A DNA stretch of 64,000 nt from contig CAWGRQ010000030.1 of assembly GCA_963824985.1 (NCBI GenBank), forward strand, positions 1 through 64,000, read 5' to 3'. This DNA comes from JAFNAG01 sp963824985. Lineage in GTDB: Bacteria > Acidobacteriota > UBA6911. Position numbers and translations under genes: made by a program. The notes beneath the pieces were generated by a model. The model searched no databases. It was given only the letters and a program-made list of their open reading frames with translations, and was not told where the DNA came from. Numbering within the stretch: the first letter of the stretch is position 1; each line of letters opens with the position of its first letter. Shown here in pieces: positions 27,173 to 35,520 of this stretch.

Positions 27173-27823
27173 ATGCGCCCCCGCTTGCTGCTCGCCGACG
27201 ACCACACCCTGTTGCTGGAGGGAATCCGGCTCATGCTGGAGCCCGAGTTTGAGCTGATAGGTAGTGTGGAGGATGGCCTGTCGCTTCTGGCCATGGCGAA
27301 AACCTTAAAGCCCGATATTATTCTCCTCGACATTTCCATGCCGGCTTTGAATGGCATCGACGCCGCACGCCGGCTCCGGAAGCTTCTGCCTTCGGCTAAG
27401 TTGATCTTTCTTACCATGCATGCAGATTCCGATTACGTGGCGGAAGCATTTCGGGCAGGAGCCATGGGATACCTCTTGAAGCGCGCGGCGGCTTCCGAGT
27501 TGAAGACCGCCATCCGCGAGGTGATGAAGGGTCATCACTATGTAAGTCCGCTCGTGACCCGGAACGCGCTGGAACTGCTGATTTCGACTGAGAAACCGGG
27601 AGGCAAGCCATCGGACCGCCTGACTCCTCGCCAGCGGGAGGTTCTGCAATTGGTGGCCGAAGGGCGGAGCCGGAAGGAAATTGCCTCCATCTTGAACATT
27701 TCCTTGAAGACGGTGGAGTTTCATAAAGCGAACCTCGCCCGAGAGCTCAACTTGCACACGGTTGCGGATTTCACTCGCTATGCGATAGAGCATCGCATCA
27801 TCGCCACCGAACTCCCCTCTTAA
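27173..27823 (+). CDS. NarL/FixJ-family response regulator
   Basis: About 216 residues. Receiver domain: LLLADDHTLLLEGIRLML (acidic pocket), phosphoacceptor Asp in DIILLDISMPALNG, FLTMHADSDY (Thr switch) and YLLKRAAASEL (Lys). LuxR-type helix-turn-helix: LTPRQREVLQLVAEGRSRKE then IASILNISLKTVEFHKANLA. ATG 27,173 has GAGGAG seven bases upstream and fits better than GTG 27,164. It follows the hybrid kinase directly, so the pair is a two-component system with a DNA-binding output. Confidence 0.95.
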   Translation: MRPRLLLADDHTLLLEGIRLMLEPEFELIGSVEDGLSLLAMAKTLKPDIILLDISMPALNGIDAARRLRKLLPSAKLIFLTMHADSDYVAEAFRAGAMGYLLKRAAASELKTAIREVMKGHHYVSPLVTRNALELLISTEKPGGKPSDRLTPRQREVLQLVAEGRSRKEIASILNISLKTVEFHKANLARELNLHTVADFTRYAIEHRIIATELPS

Positions 27824-27889
27824 CCCGTATTATTCACGAAGCAAGACATTGTGGGACGCGGATGAACGCGGATTGGATCCGTGTGCAGG
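27820..27889 (+). repeat. Dispersed repeat TTAACCCGxATxATTCAxGAA plus CGCGGATGAACGCGGAT
   Basis: Begins at the regulator's stop codon: TTAACCCGTATTATTCACGA, then 15-20 bp later CGCGGATGAACGCGGAT. The same two parts occur at 47,541-47,714, where the first part appears twice in inverted orientation. Remainder of the gap to 28,041 holds nothing recognisable. Confidence 0.5.
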
Positions 27890-28041
27890 GCTTTTGCGGG
27901 CCCTCGGAGCCCGGCCGCACAAGGAAAAGGTTTGTGCGGCTCGGGCTTCAATTGGTACGGCGTCGAAGTTATGAAAAGAAGATCTTGAGTCACTCATAAG
28001 TCGGTTCGCCGTTCTTTGAGCAACGATCAGGTCACCCGTAT

Positions 28042-29734
28042 TTACCGGCGGGCAACAGATGAAGCGCTCCCCACACCAATGATTGAGCCGGATACGATAA
28101 GTTCCACGCGACGATTAAGCTGGCGGCCCGCGGAGGTATCGTTTGAGGCTACGGGCTTGGTTTTGCCGAACCCTATGGCCGCTACAGAATTCATCGCCGA
28201 CATCCCCTGATGGATAAGATAGTCGCGCACCGATCCAGCTCGCTGTTCCGATAGGGTCTGATTGTACGCTTCACCACCCACGCTGTCCGTATGGCCTTCG
28301 ACGGCCAGCGTCAATCCCGGGTGTCCCAGGATGATGCCGGCCACTTTGGCCAACCTCTCTCTCGCCAGGGGCCGCAAGTTATACTGGGCCGTGTCGAAGA
28401 GAACATCCGACATGTTAATGATGAGGCCGCGGGCGGTATCGCGAGTTTCCAGAACCAGGTTAAGCTGGGTCAAGAGCTGAGCGCGCAATTCGGCCTTTTC
28501 AGCCTCTGCCTTCCGCCGTAGCCGGTCGGCTTCCTGAGCGGCCAGCTGAGTCCTGTCGGCTTCGGCTTGCGCGGCCGCGCGCGCTGCCCGCTCGGCCTCG
28601 GCCTGAGCGGAAACCCGTGCAGCATCGTTCGCGAGTTTGAGGCGGTCGGCTTCGTCCTGAGCGGCGATTCGTGCAACCTCTGCCTCCCGTTTGATCCTCG
28701 CGGTTTCAGACTGGTCAGCGGCGCTTTTGGCCTCAGCCTGCGCTCTTCGATCGGCTTCCACCTTCTGGTTGGCTTCGGCTTGCGCTCTCAGGCGCGCCTC
28801 GGCCTCGGTTTCCGCTCTCAGATTCGCCTCCCGGTTCATTCCCGCCTGGCGTTCGGACGCCAAACGCGCTTCCTCCTGACGCGTCACCGCGATTGCCCTG
28901 GAGTCTTCCGCGGTCTGCACCGCCTCCCGCGCAGCCATCGTCACCGGTTTGCGTCCCGCTTTGCGCGCCTGGAGGGCCTCGGCCTGCTTCAGGGAATTTT
29001 CGGCCTTCGCGAAGGTTTCGGCGGCAAACTGGTCGGCACCGCTGGCCCGCGCGATCTGGACGGCGTTGCGCGCTTCATAGAGTTCCAGCGGCATCTTCCG
29101 ATCCATTTTCAGCGCCAGAGGATTCACCATGCGCTCATACTGGCCTCTCTGCAGCAATTCGTACTTGGCATCCATCGCTTCGATCTTCCCTGCCGTATCC
29201 GTGCGCACTTCGTTTTCCATCACGACCAGGTTGCTCGGCATGGTCACGGCGAAGTATGGCTCCGCCGTCACTGCAAGTCCGAAAACCTGCAACTCGGTGG
29301 TCACGTTCAACTTGCCACTGGTTCCATTTAACAGAACCTCGCCCAGGTTGGATGTGCGGCCCTCGGGGGTGATGGCCCACAGCACGTAAGTGAGGTATTC
29401 CGCCCCGTACTTGTTGGCGGGTTGCAATTTGTCGAATTCCACCTCGATCTCGATGTAGCCCTGCTTGCTCTCCACTTTGGCCTCGCCGTGGGCAGTTCGG
29501 CAGGAGATCGGTGCCGCGGAAATCGATCATGGTGGCGCCCCCGCGGTGTTGGTAATTGATCGCTTTCATGGTCCGCTCAGTCACCGTGATGCGATAAATG
29601 GGTATCGAACTGCCTGATTGGCTGAGAACCGACTGCTGATTCGAATTCCCCGCCTGCGGTGTATTTGCGGCCAGTAATCCGAGTGATAAGCCGCATGACA
29701 CCAGAAACGTGTTGATTATTTTCGTTTTTCTCAT
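28042..29734 (-). CDS. OmpA-family peptidoglycan-binding outer-membrane protein, one frameshift
   Basis: About 563 residues after repair. The signal peptide is INTFLVSCGLSLGLLA; the N-terminal beta domain reads MIDFRGTDLLP, then ESKQGYIEIEVEFDKLQPAN and YLTYVLWAITPEGRTSNLGE. A ~190-residue Ala/Glu/Arg coiled coil (RLRAQAEANQKVEADRRAQA) acts as a periplasmic spacer. A C-terminal OmpA domain has LFDTAQYNLRPLARERLAKV, LAVEGHTDSVGGEAYNQTLS and GFGKTKPVASNDT, expected to bind peptidoglycan. The first ~75 codons are in another frame, joined by removing one A (GAACTGCC on the minus strand, near 29,496). One two-box motif lies 242 bp upstream of the start. Confidence 0.85.
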
Positions 29735-29975
29735 GGGTCCCTCTTCTTTGAAAATACGACATGCTCTGTTAATAACACTTACCGGCGGCCGTGCCCCCTC
29801 ATGCCGAGCATTTGTTCGACAAGAAGAGCAGTTCGGCGACCGCGTCGAACGAGGCTGACCTTATTTGGCAACCTCATCCCGCTGTCTTCCGGCCTCTTGA
29901 TGGAGAGACGCGCATTATCATCCGGCTCCTGGCAGGCATCTCGAGACTTGGTTGTTATGCCTTGAGGTTAGTTGC

Positions 29976-30019
29976 GTGTCAGTCCCGTACTGCTCACACC
30001 CATGGTCAAGTTTGCTCAT
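29976..30019 (-). promoter_or_regulatory. Two-box motif upstream of the OmpA-like gene
   Basis: Minus-strand reading: TGAGCAAACTTGACC, spacer ATGGGTG, then TGAGCAGTACGGGACTGACA. The CTGACA end faces the OmpA-like gene 242 bp away. It pairs with the divergent copy at 30,336 serving the crystallin gene. Confidence 0.6.
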
Positions 30020-30158
30020 ACCGGTTGTAGGGGTAGTAACGGTGCAAGCCGGGTGGAGCGCGGCTACATCGACGCCTCGCCTTGAATGCAAAGATCGCCG
30101 GGCGTGGGATGACCTGAAGCTACCGAGGACGTGTCATCGATGTGGTCGCCTTTTCCCG

Positions 30159-30325
30159 GGTAATTGTTTAGCCAAATCAATGGATGAAGAAGCAAAACGC
30201 AAAGACGCAAAGACGCAAGGACGCAAAGACCGACACCGAGCAACAGGCGTGGGCGCAGCGCTTCGCGCTGGCGCATCCGTGGGCGAGCCGCGGGAGAAAG
30301 CGCGGGCATCGGCTAAACAGTTGCT
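30159..30325 (-). mobile_element. Palindromic MITE-like element, copy D (internally deleted)
   Basis: 167 bp, beginning GGTAATTGTTTAGCC and ending GGCTAAACAGTTGCT. A perfect 6-bp target duplication TTCCCG lies at 30,153-30,158 and 30,326-30,331. About 120 bp of the central palindrome and one end are missing, giving an element still bounded by both terminal repeats. It sits between the two divergent motifs of the OmpA/crystallin intergenic region. Confidence 0.88.
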
Positions 30326-30335
30326 TTCCCGGCAA

Positions 30336-30378
30336 CGAGCAATTCTGACCACCGGTATGAGCGGTATTGAACTGACGC
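30336..30378 (+). promoter_or_regulatory. Two-box motif upstream of the crystallin-domain gene
   Basis: GAGCAATTCTGACC, spacer ACCGGTA, then TGAGCGGTATTGAACTGACG, ending about 177 bp before ATG 30,556. It follows MITE copy D by 10 bp. Confidence 0.55.
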
Positions 30379-30555
30379 CAAATCACCCCAATGATATAAA
30401 AAGAGTGCCTTTCTTTGCCGGCCAGGATCCGGCGAGGCGCACAACCATTGGTAAACGGGGCGCAGAAAATCACAATCCCGGTTGCGGCACTGATCTGGCT
30501 ATGAGGGGTCATTGCATCTGCAAAAACGAAGGAGAGACGACAAGGAGAGACGACT

Positions 30556-31515
30556 ATGAAACGAGCGCTTGGATCCGCCTACCTGGTCCTTATAGTTTTG
30601 GGTCTGATTCACGTCCTCAGTCCCCGGCTGGAGGCCCAGAACCGCATCCAGTACGGAAGCAATCAGCCTCGAGACGGAGCCTGTTTTTACCTGGACGCGG
30701 GCTACCGCGGCGACAGCTTCTGCATGAACGCCGGCGAAAGCCGGCGGAATGTGGAAGACCGCTTTAACGACAAGATTTCTTCTGTCCAAATCTTCGGCAG
30801 AGCCCGAGTCATTGTTTACGAGCATGAGAACTTCAGCGGTGCGAGCAGGACTTTTACCGGTGGCGTGTCGAATCTGCAGGACTGGAACGATAGAATCACC
30901 GCCATCCAGGTTCAGTCCGACCGGATAGGATTCAGCGGCAGTGCCAATGAACCTCAAAATGGCGCCTGTTTTTACATGGACGCGGACTACCGCGGAGAGA
31001 AGGTCTGTGTCAACAGCGATGAGAGTCAACGGAATTTCGGAGAGCGTTACAACGACAGGATCTCATCCATCCGGATCTTTGGAAGGGCCGAGGTAACAGT
31101 CTACGATGATGAGAACTTCAACGGCGCGCGCCAGACTTTCCGCCAGGATGTGCCGAATCTCCGCGACTGGAACGACAGAATCACCTCCTTCCAGGTCACC
31201 GGAGGCCAATACGGAGGGCAGTACGAAGGCCAGTATGGGGGCCGGGGCAGCGGTTACGAACCTCGCAATGGGGCGTGTTTCTACCTGGACGCGGACTACC
31301 GTGGCGACAGCTTCTGCATGAACGCCGGCGAGAGCCGGCGCAATGTGGAAGACCGCTTTAACGACAAGATTTCATCTGTCCGGGTCTTCGGCAGAGCCCG
31401 AGCAGTCGTTTACGAGCATGAGAACTTCGGCGGTGCCAGCAGGACTATTGCCGGCGGCGGGGTGTCGAACCTGGGAAATTTCAATGACAAGATCACGTCC
31501 ATCGAGGTGAGATAA
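30556..31515 (+). CDS. Secreted triple beta/gamma-crystallin-domain protein
   Basis: 319 residues with a signal peptide (LVLIVLGLIHVLSPRLEAQ). Three tandem ~85-95-residue units each begin NGACFYLDA-YRG (or DGACFYLD) and contain two crystallin motifs. The calcium-binding signature N-D-x-x-S/T-S is visible as FNDKISSV, YNDRISSI, WNDRITSF, FNDKISSV and FNDKITSI, with WNDRITAI degenerate, so six motifs form three two-motif domains. The same fold is found in the I36 (SMI-type) protease inhibitors. Units 1 and 3 are nearly identical in DNA, a recent duplication or conversion. A Gly/Gln/Tyr linker separates units 2 and 3. Preceded by a good GGAGA site and a two-box motif. Likely a periplasmic or surface calcium-binding stress protein. 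Confidence 0.88.
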   Translation: MKRALGSAYLVLIVLGLIHVLSPRLEAQNRIQYGSNQPRDGACFYLDAGYRGDSFCMNAGESRRNVEDRFNDKISSVQIFGRARVIVYEHENFSGASRTFTGGVSNLQDWNDRITAIQVQSDRIGFSGSANEPQNGACFYMDADYRGEKVCVNSDESQRNFGERYNDRISSIRIFGRAEVTVYDDENFNGARQTFRQDVPNLRDWNDRITSFQVTGGQYGGQYEGQYGGRGSGYEPRNGACFYLDADYRGDSFCMNAGESRRNVEDRFNDKISSVRVFGRARAVVYEHENFGGASRTIAGGGVSNLGNFNDKITSIEVR

Positions 31516-31632
31516 ACCGAGGACGATAGTGAGCGCGTTAGCGCCGCGACCGTCAGGAAGTGGAAATCCATGGAGCGGGAACTATGATTTTTCGCCAGGC
31601 GTTGCCGTTGCCGCATCAGCGAAGGAGTTACT

Positions 31633-32079
31633 ATGAACGAAGTCAGCCCGCATACACCGGTCGGGACAACCTCCTCAATACGCCGGGTAATCACCTATGC
31701 TGCCTTGTTGCTTGTCGGCTTCCTGTTCGGCTTCGTCCCAATGTGGCTCAAGTCGGGTGAATACTCCGATAGTCTTTCTCAGGCAGAACGCCAGGTAAGC
31801 ATGGGCAGGATAGAAAACTGGCTGGCATCCGCGGCCATCGACGCGCGGCGTGGAGCTTATGAGCCGGCCCGCCAATCTGCCAGTAACTTTTATACGTCCC
31901 TGCGGGCAGAAATTGACAGAGGGAATGATTCGTCCTTCCCACAGGCACAAAGAGAGGGATTACAGCCTGCGTTTAGCGGACGTGATGAGATCATCACGCT
32001 GCTTGCTCGCAGTGAACCTGCTTCCGCTGACCGGTTATCTGATTTGTATGTCGCATATCGCAAGATCATAAACAGGTGA
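31633..32079 (+). CDS. Single-pass membrane protein of unknown function
   Basis: 148 residues, not recognised. One transmembrane segment (VITYAALLLVGFLFGFVPMW, about 19-38) is followed by an extracytoplasmic helical domain of ~110 residues (SLSQAERQVSMGRIENWLAS, EPARQSASNFYTSLRAEIDR) that looks like a two- or three-helix bundle. ATG 31,633 follows AAGGAG. It lies 118 bp after the crystallin gene on the same strand and has no two-box motif of its own, so it may be co-transcribed with it. Confidence 0.7.
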   Translation: MNEVSPHTPVGTTSSIRRVITYAALLLVGFLFGFVPMWLKSGEYSDSLSQAERQVSMGRIENWLASAAIDARRGAYEPARQSASNFYTSLRAEIDRGNDSSFPQAQREGLQPAFSGRDEIITLLARSEPASADRLSDLYVAYRKIINR

Positions 32080-32171
32080 CAGAGGGGTTGTCCTCACCAG
32101 CCACACCAACGTCACCCGGCGGCTCTACGATGCGGCCCTTGCCTGCCTTGCAGACAGGCTCCTGGCGGGAA

Positions 32172-32219
32172 TGAGCAATAGCAATGTTGACCGGACTTGC
32201 AAACGGTACTGAACCGACA
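32172..32219 (+). promoter_or_regulatory. Divergent two-box motif interrupted next to MITE copy E
   Basis: TGAGCAATAGCAATGTTGAC, then GGACTTGCAAACGGTACTGA and ACCGACAC: recognisable, with an insertion of about 4 bp in the first box and a degenerate second box. MITE copy E starts 8 bp after its end, and the target duplication ACGAAT is the sequence that follows the motif. A second, better copy lies at 32,594, nearer the Hsp20-like gene. Confidence 0.45.
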
Positions 32220-32226
32220 CACGAAT

Positions 32227-32519
32227 GGTAATTGTTTAGCCAAATCAAATGGATGAAGAAGCAAAACGCAAAGACGCGGGGGCGCAAGGGCGCAAAGATC
32301 GACTGAGCAACAGGCGTGGGCGCAGCGCTTCGCGATGGCGCATCCTTGGGCGAGCCGCGGGAGAAAGCGCGGGCAGCGGCTACTCAGGAGGATTGCGCTT
32401 TCTCCCGCGGCTCGCCCAAGGATGCGGCCGAAGCCCGCCCATGTCCGCGAACCGAAAAGAATCTCTTTGCGTCCTTGCGTCTTTGCGTTCTGCTGTTCAG
32501 CATCGGCTAAACAGATGCC
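32227..32519 (-). mobile_element. Palindromic MITE-like element, copy E
   Basis: 293 bp, beginning GGTAATTGTTTAGCC and ending GGCTAAACAGATGCC, with a perfect 6-bp target duplication ACGAAT (32,221-32,226 and 32,520-32,525). Near-identical to copy B through the central palindrome. It is inserted between two regulatory motifs upstream of the Hsp20-like gene; the 737-bp gap holds no other gene I can support. Confidence 0.9.
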
Positions 32520-32593
32520 ACGAATGAATCCGCGGTATTAGGGGTGTGCCCCGAGTTGTCCGCCGGAATCTGGTGGGAGGCGGATGTCCTTAA

Positions 32594-32636
32594 TGAGCTG
32601 TTTTGACCATGCCCGTGATCAGTAGTGAACTGACAC
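32594..32636 (+). promoter_or_regulatory. Two-box motif upstream of the Hsp20-like gene
   Basis: TGAGCTGTTTTGACC, spacer ATGCCCG, then TGATCAGTAGTGAACTGACA, ending about 180 bp before ATG 32,817. It is preceded by GCGGATGTCC, shared with the region after the 14,722 copy. Confidence 0.6.
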
Positions 32637-32816
32637 CGGATTACCACCATGATACAAATGCACTGCCTCCATGATCTGTTGGGGAGGAGCGGAGCCGGCA
32701 TTCCAGATCGTCTTCGAAAGCCCTGTAAACAAATCTTGTGAGGGGTCGTTTCAGAACATCAACCCGGACTGTTTTAGATGAAATCGTTAGCTTGACGGAA
32801 AAAGGAGGGTCTCAGG

Positions 32817-33161
32817 ATGTCGGAATATCGAATCAAGGTCGCGCCCAATACGGTCGCGTACGCGGACGCGGAGAACCACAAGCTGGTGATAGAGTTTGCC
32901 ATCCCAGGAGCGCCAACAGATACTATCGATGTGAAGATCCTGGAAGACAGCATCCACCTGACAGCGCCGGCCAGAGACGTCGATTATGTTTCAGCGCTGG
33001 CTTTAGGTTGGCAGGTGAAACCTGTCAAAGCGGAAGCAACTTACGAACACGGCCTGCTCCGAATCGAGGTGCCCTTCAAGGATCCGATGGAAGATGCCGT
33101 GAAAGTTGCCATCAAAGCAATTGGCCCTGACGCCCAGGCCAAAATCATCAAATCCTCATAG
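32817..33161 (+). CDS. Hsp20/alpha-crystallin-like small heat-shock protein
   Basis: 114 residues. The pattern fits an alpha-crystallin or CS-type beta-sandwich: KLVIEFAIPGAPTDTIDVKI, LEDSIHLTAPARD, then HGLLRIEVPFKDPMEDAVKV, where the G-L-L-x-I-x-V-P-F strand is the typical C-terminal signature (GxLxIxxPx). It lacks the long N-terminal arm and the IxI tail of classical Hsp20, so it is a minimal variant. Strong RBS AAGGAGGG before ATG 32,817. A two-box motif lies upstream. Expected to be an ATP-independent holdase in the cytoplasm. Confidence 0.75.
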   Translation: MSEYRIKVAPNTVAYADAENHKLVIEFAIPGAPTDTIDVKILEDSIHLTAPARDVDYVSALALGWQVKPVKAEATYEHGLLRIEVPFKDPMEDAVKVAIKAIGPDAQAKIIKSS

Positions 33162-33251
33162 TCTGCTAGTTGCTTGGCCTATAAACGAGATAACCGGGGC
33201 CTATTGTCCGGGTTGTCTCGTTTGAGGTCTCATTCTCCACCGTTCCATCAA

Positions 33252-33911
33252 CTAATCGTGCAGGACCACGCTGAGCAGGCCACTGTGGACCATCAACCCG
33301 TTGTTCTCGCTGTAATCGATGAAGCCCAGCTTCCGGAATTTATTCATGAAATGACTTACACGCGAACGGGTTGTGCCGATCATTTGGGCCAGGTGATCCT
33401 GACTGACTTCCGGAAGCACGAGTTCGGCTCTGCTTTCCTTGCCGAAATGAGCGAGCAGCAGGAGGATGCGCGCGAGACGTTTTTCGCTCGAATTAAATAG
33501 CTGGTCCACGAGGTCCGCTTCGAAACGGATATTGCGTGAGAGCAAATGCGCGACGAACAATTCCGAAATCTCGTGCTTCTCGTGAAGCAGGCGCAGCATC
33601 AGCAGTTTCTCGATCCGGAAGAGACTGCAATCCGTGGCCGTTGTGGCCGTTGACATGCGCAACGGCTGGCCTGCGAGGCATCCCTCGCCGAGGAAGTCGC
33701 CGGCACTCAGGGTGGCGACGATCGCCTCCTTGCCTTGTTGGGAGATAACCGAGAGTTTCACCTTGCCATGTCGAAGATAAAATATGGAATCCGCAGGTTG
33801 TCCCTGGTCGAAGACGCGCCGGTCGGCGTTGTATTCTACAATGGTTTTTCCGCGGGAGAGCCCTGCGAGCAGGGCTTCCCAATCGACAGGCACGCCTTTT
33901 TTCTTTAGCAT
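33252..33911 (-). CDS. Crp/Fnr-family transcriptional regulator (paralogue 2)
   Basis: 219 residues from ATG 33,911, chosen over upstream codons because GAGGGAG lies 8 bases before it. cNMP-binding-like domain: NADRRVFDQGQPADSIFYLR then HGKVKLSVISQQGKEAIVAT. Helix-turn-helix: DHLAQMIGTTRSRVSHFMNK. No Fnr-type cysteine cluster. Highly similar along its whole length to the regulator at 21,583. A two-box motif ends only 71 bp upstream of its ATG, the closest of all, so this regulator may be autoregulated through the motif or be the factor that reads it. That is inference. Confidence 0.93.
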   Translation of the reverse strand: MLKKKGVPVDWEALLAGLSRGKTIVEYNADRRVFDQGQPADSIFYLRHGKVKLSVISQQGKEAIVATLSAGDFLGEGCLAGQPLRMSTATTATDCSLFRIEKLLMLRLLHEKHEISELFVAHLLSRNIRFEADLVDQLFNSSEKRLARILLLLAHFGKESRAELVLPEVSQDHLAQMIGTTRSRVSHFMNKFRKLGFIDYSENNGLMVHSGLLSVVLHD

Positions 33912-33982
33912 GACAATCTCCCTCTGAGTGTTGAAAGCGAACTGAGATACTCGAAGAGAAAGGATACCTCCGTGGGATCCGC

Positions 33983-34026
33983 GCGTCCGTTCCGTATTGC
34001 TCACGGACATGGTCAATATTGCTCAT
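33983..34026 (-). promoter_or_regulatory. Two-box motif upstream of Crp/Fnr paralogue 2
   Basis: Minus-strand reading: TGAGCAATATTGACC, spacer ATGTCCG, then TGAGCAATACGGAACGGACG. The first box is identical to the consensus. It is a single copy because only one gene is served here (the next gene on its other side ends at 34,067 on the same strand). Confidence 0.65.
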
Positions 34027-34066
34027 CACAGCTGGGATGGTCGCTGCTATCGGGACGAAACGATAC

Positions 34067-34855
34067 TTACTTAGGCCACTCCACAGTGGTCAGCTCGAGC
34101 CGCCATACCGGTCCATTCAAGAACATGGCGCCTTCGAATTTCACGAACGCAGGAACATCCCCTGTGACGAGCCAATAGCGCAGGTCAGGCGGGCTTTTTC
34201 CGATCAACGAGGCGATCACGCCGGTGAGTCCGCCGATATTCAGCTTCACCAGCGAGCGCATGGCCTTCAAGGCTCTACCGCCCAGAAGCACCACATCCTC
34301 TCCCTCCCAGCTCCACTCCATTTCGATCAGGCGCGGCTCCGGCGTGAAGACAGCCATATGCACCGTCGCACCGGCACCTCCTGGAAGATTCTTTAACAGC
34401 ATCAGCGCCATGCCGTTGTATAGATCGGCCGGCATCTCGAATTTTCCGCTGGCCACCTTTACCTGGTCGTCCTTCTCCGCCTGACTTCGGGCCTTGTATT
34501 GCCCGCTCTTGCGATCGAACGACACCTCCAATGTCGGGTAGGATGGGCCGTGCTGCACGAGTCGGTAGGCTTCAAGCCTGAAAACGCCCTTTTGCGAAAA
34601 TGTCGCCGCTTCATCGTACAGCGAACCATCCTTGAATCTCAGGATCGTGCGGCACTCGACCAGGTTGCCCGTGGGCTTCTGGCTTACTTCCCCGTAGGCG
34701 ATCGCTGCCCCGTCCAACGATCGGAGCACGAGGAACCCTCGAAAGTTTCCCTCGATCAGCCGGACACGAATCGGCCCAGCTTGAAGGGCGCACGAGCAGA
34801 GCAGCATGGCGATGACAACGAAGAGTGGAACGGGCTTTGCAATCACGGGTGGCAT
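34067..34855 (-). CDS. Exported protein of unknown function
   Basis: 262 residues, not confidently recognised. N-terminal signal peptide PLFVVIAMLLCSCALQAG, with a Cys that could be a lipobox (LLCS-C is weak). The mature part is beta-rich: RVRLIEGNFRGFLVLRSLDG, then ECRTILRFKDGSLYDEAATF, YPTLEVSFDRKSGQY, and ends WRLELTTVEW. The layout (conversion of a diester-like DGSLYDE strand and a long beta-sheet) recalls DUF3108-type periplasmic proteins, but this is tentative. Its start has only a weak AAGG. It has no motif of its own; the nearest upstream genes on its strand begin at 35,168. Confidence 0.65.
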   Translation of the reverse strand: MPPVIAKPVPLFVVIAMLLCSCALQAGPIRVRLIEGNFRGFLVLRSLDGAAIAYGEVSQKPTGNLVECRTILRFKDGSLYDEAATFSQKGVFRLEAYRLVQHGPSYPTLEVSFDRKSGQYKARSQAEKDDQVKVASGKFEMPADLYNGMALMLLKNLPGGAGATVHMAVFTPEPRLIEMEWSWEGEDVVLLGGRALKAMRSLVKLNIGGLTGVIASLIGKSPPDLRYWLVTGDVPAFVKFEGAMFLNGPVWRLELTTVEWPK

Positions 34856-34943
34856 CCTTGATTAGCTTAAAGGCGATGGCTTCGTCTTTCACGATACTCA
34901 TGCGCCGTGAAGCCGGGCCATCAGCCACAGTTCATCCGGATTC

Positions 34944-35168
34944 TTAGGCTCTTCGCCTCGCGCCTGCTATCAGCAACGCCACCCCGCCGATCAGCGCAAT
35001 TCCTCCGATTATCGGAGGAAGGGGAATCCGTTTCTGCGTTTCCGTAGTGGCATGAATCGGTCCCAGGTCAAGCAACTTTTCCGTACGAGTATAATTGATA
35101 CCCTGATAGGCGAGGGCCAGCGCACCCAACACCACCAATACAATTCCAATCAAGATGATCGGTTTCAT
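34944..35168 (-). CDS. DUF3185-like small membrane protein
   Basis: 74 residues, starting ATG 35,168 after GGAG. Two hydrophobic segments, ILIGIVLVVLGALALAYQGI and IIGGIALIGGVALLIAGARR, flank a short loop NYTRTEKLLDLGPIHATTET ending in QKRIPLPP. This hairpin membrane layout with the TxxEKxxDxGPI-x-A-T phrase matches the DUF3185 family of small bacterial envelope proteins often found in stress loci. The upstream in-frame extension to 35,303 is not needed. Confidence 0.85.
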   Translation of the reverse strand: MKPIILIGIVLVVLGALALAYQGINYTRTEKLLDLGPIHATTETQKRIPLPPIIGGIALIGGVALLIAGARRRA

Positions 35169-35185
35169 TTGTTGTATCTCCGTTC

Positions 35186-35338
35186 TCAGGCAATACCTCT
35201 TCGGCCTTGAATCAACCGAATCAAGACCATGACGACGGCCACCACCAGCAGGAGGTGGATAAATCCGCCTAAAGTGTAGGAAGTGGCCAGTCCCAAAAAC
35301 CACAAAGCAAGCAGAACCACAAACAATGTCCAGATCAT
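35186..35338 (-). CDS. Lmo0937-family small membrane protein
   Basis: 50 residues: ATG at 35,338 gives MIWTLFVVLLALWFLGLATS, then YTLGGFIHLLLVVAVVMVLI and RLIQGRRGIA, TGA at 35,186. The two membrane helices with the G-G-x-I-H-L-L-L-V-x-A turn and a basic C-terminus are typical of the short Lmo0937 family. It sits 17 bp before the DUF3185-like gene and behind a two-box motif 86 bp upstream, so the two form a small stress-type operon. Confidence 0.85.
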   Translation of the reverse strand: MIWTLFVVLLALWFLGLATSYTLGGFIHLLLVVAVVMVLIRLIQGRRGIA

Positions 35339-35423
35339 ACTGAACCTCCCCTCCGGGAGCTGCTTCCCACTGGATTATGGGTTGCAGTCAGAGTCACATT
35401 CTTTATACCTTTTGGCCATTCAG

Positions 35424-35466
35424 GTGTCAGTTCTATATAGCTCACGCCTCCGGTCAAGATTGCTCA
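35424..35466 (-). promoter_or_regulatory. Two-box motif upstream of the lmo0937-DUF3185 operon
   Basis: Minus-strand reading: TGAGCAATCTTGACC, spacer GGAGGCG, then TGAGCTATATAGAACTGACA. Single copy: on its other side lies the 3' end of the glucan synthase gene, which needs no promoter. Confidence 0.65.
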
Positions 35467-35520
35467 TCGCTGTCACCAGGGGACAACGGCGCTGTGGCCT
35501 ATGCCTCTTTTGATTGCGGA

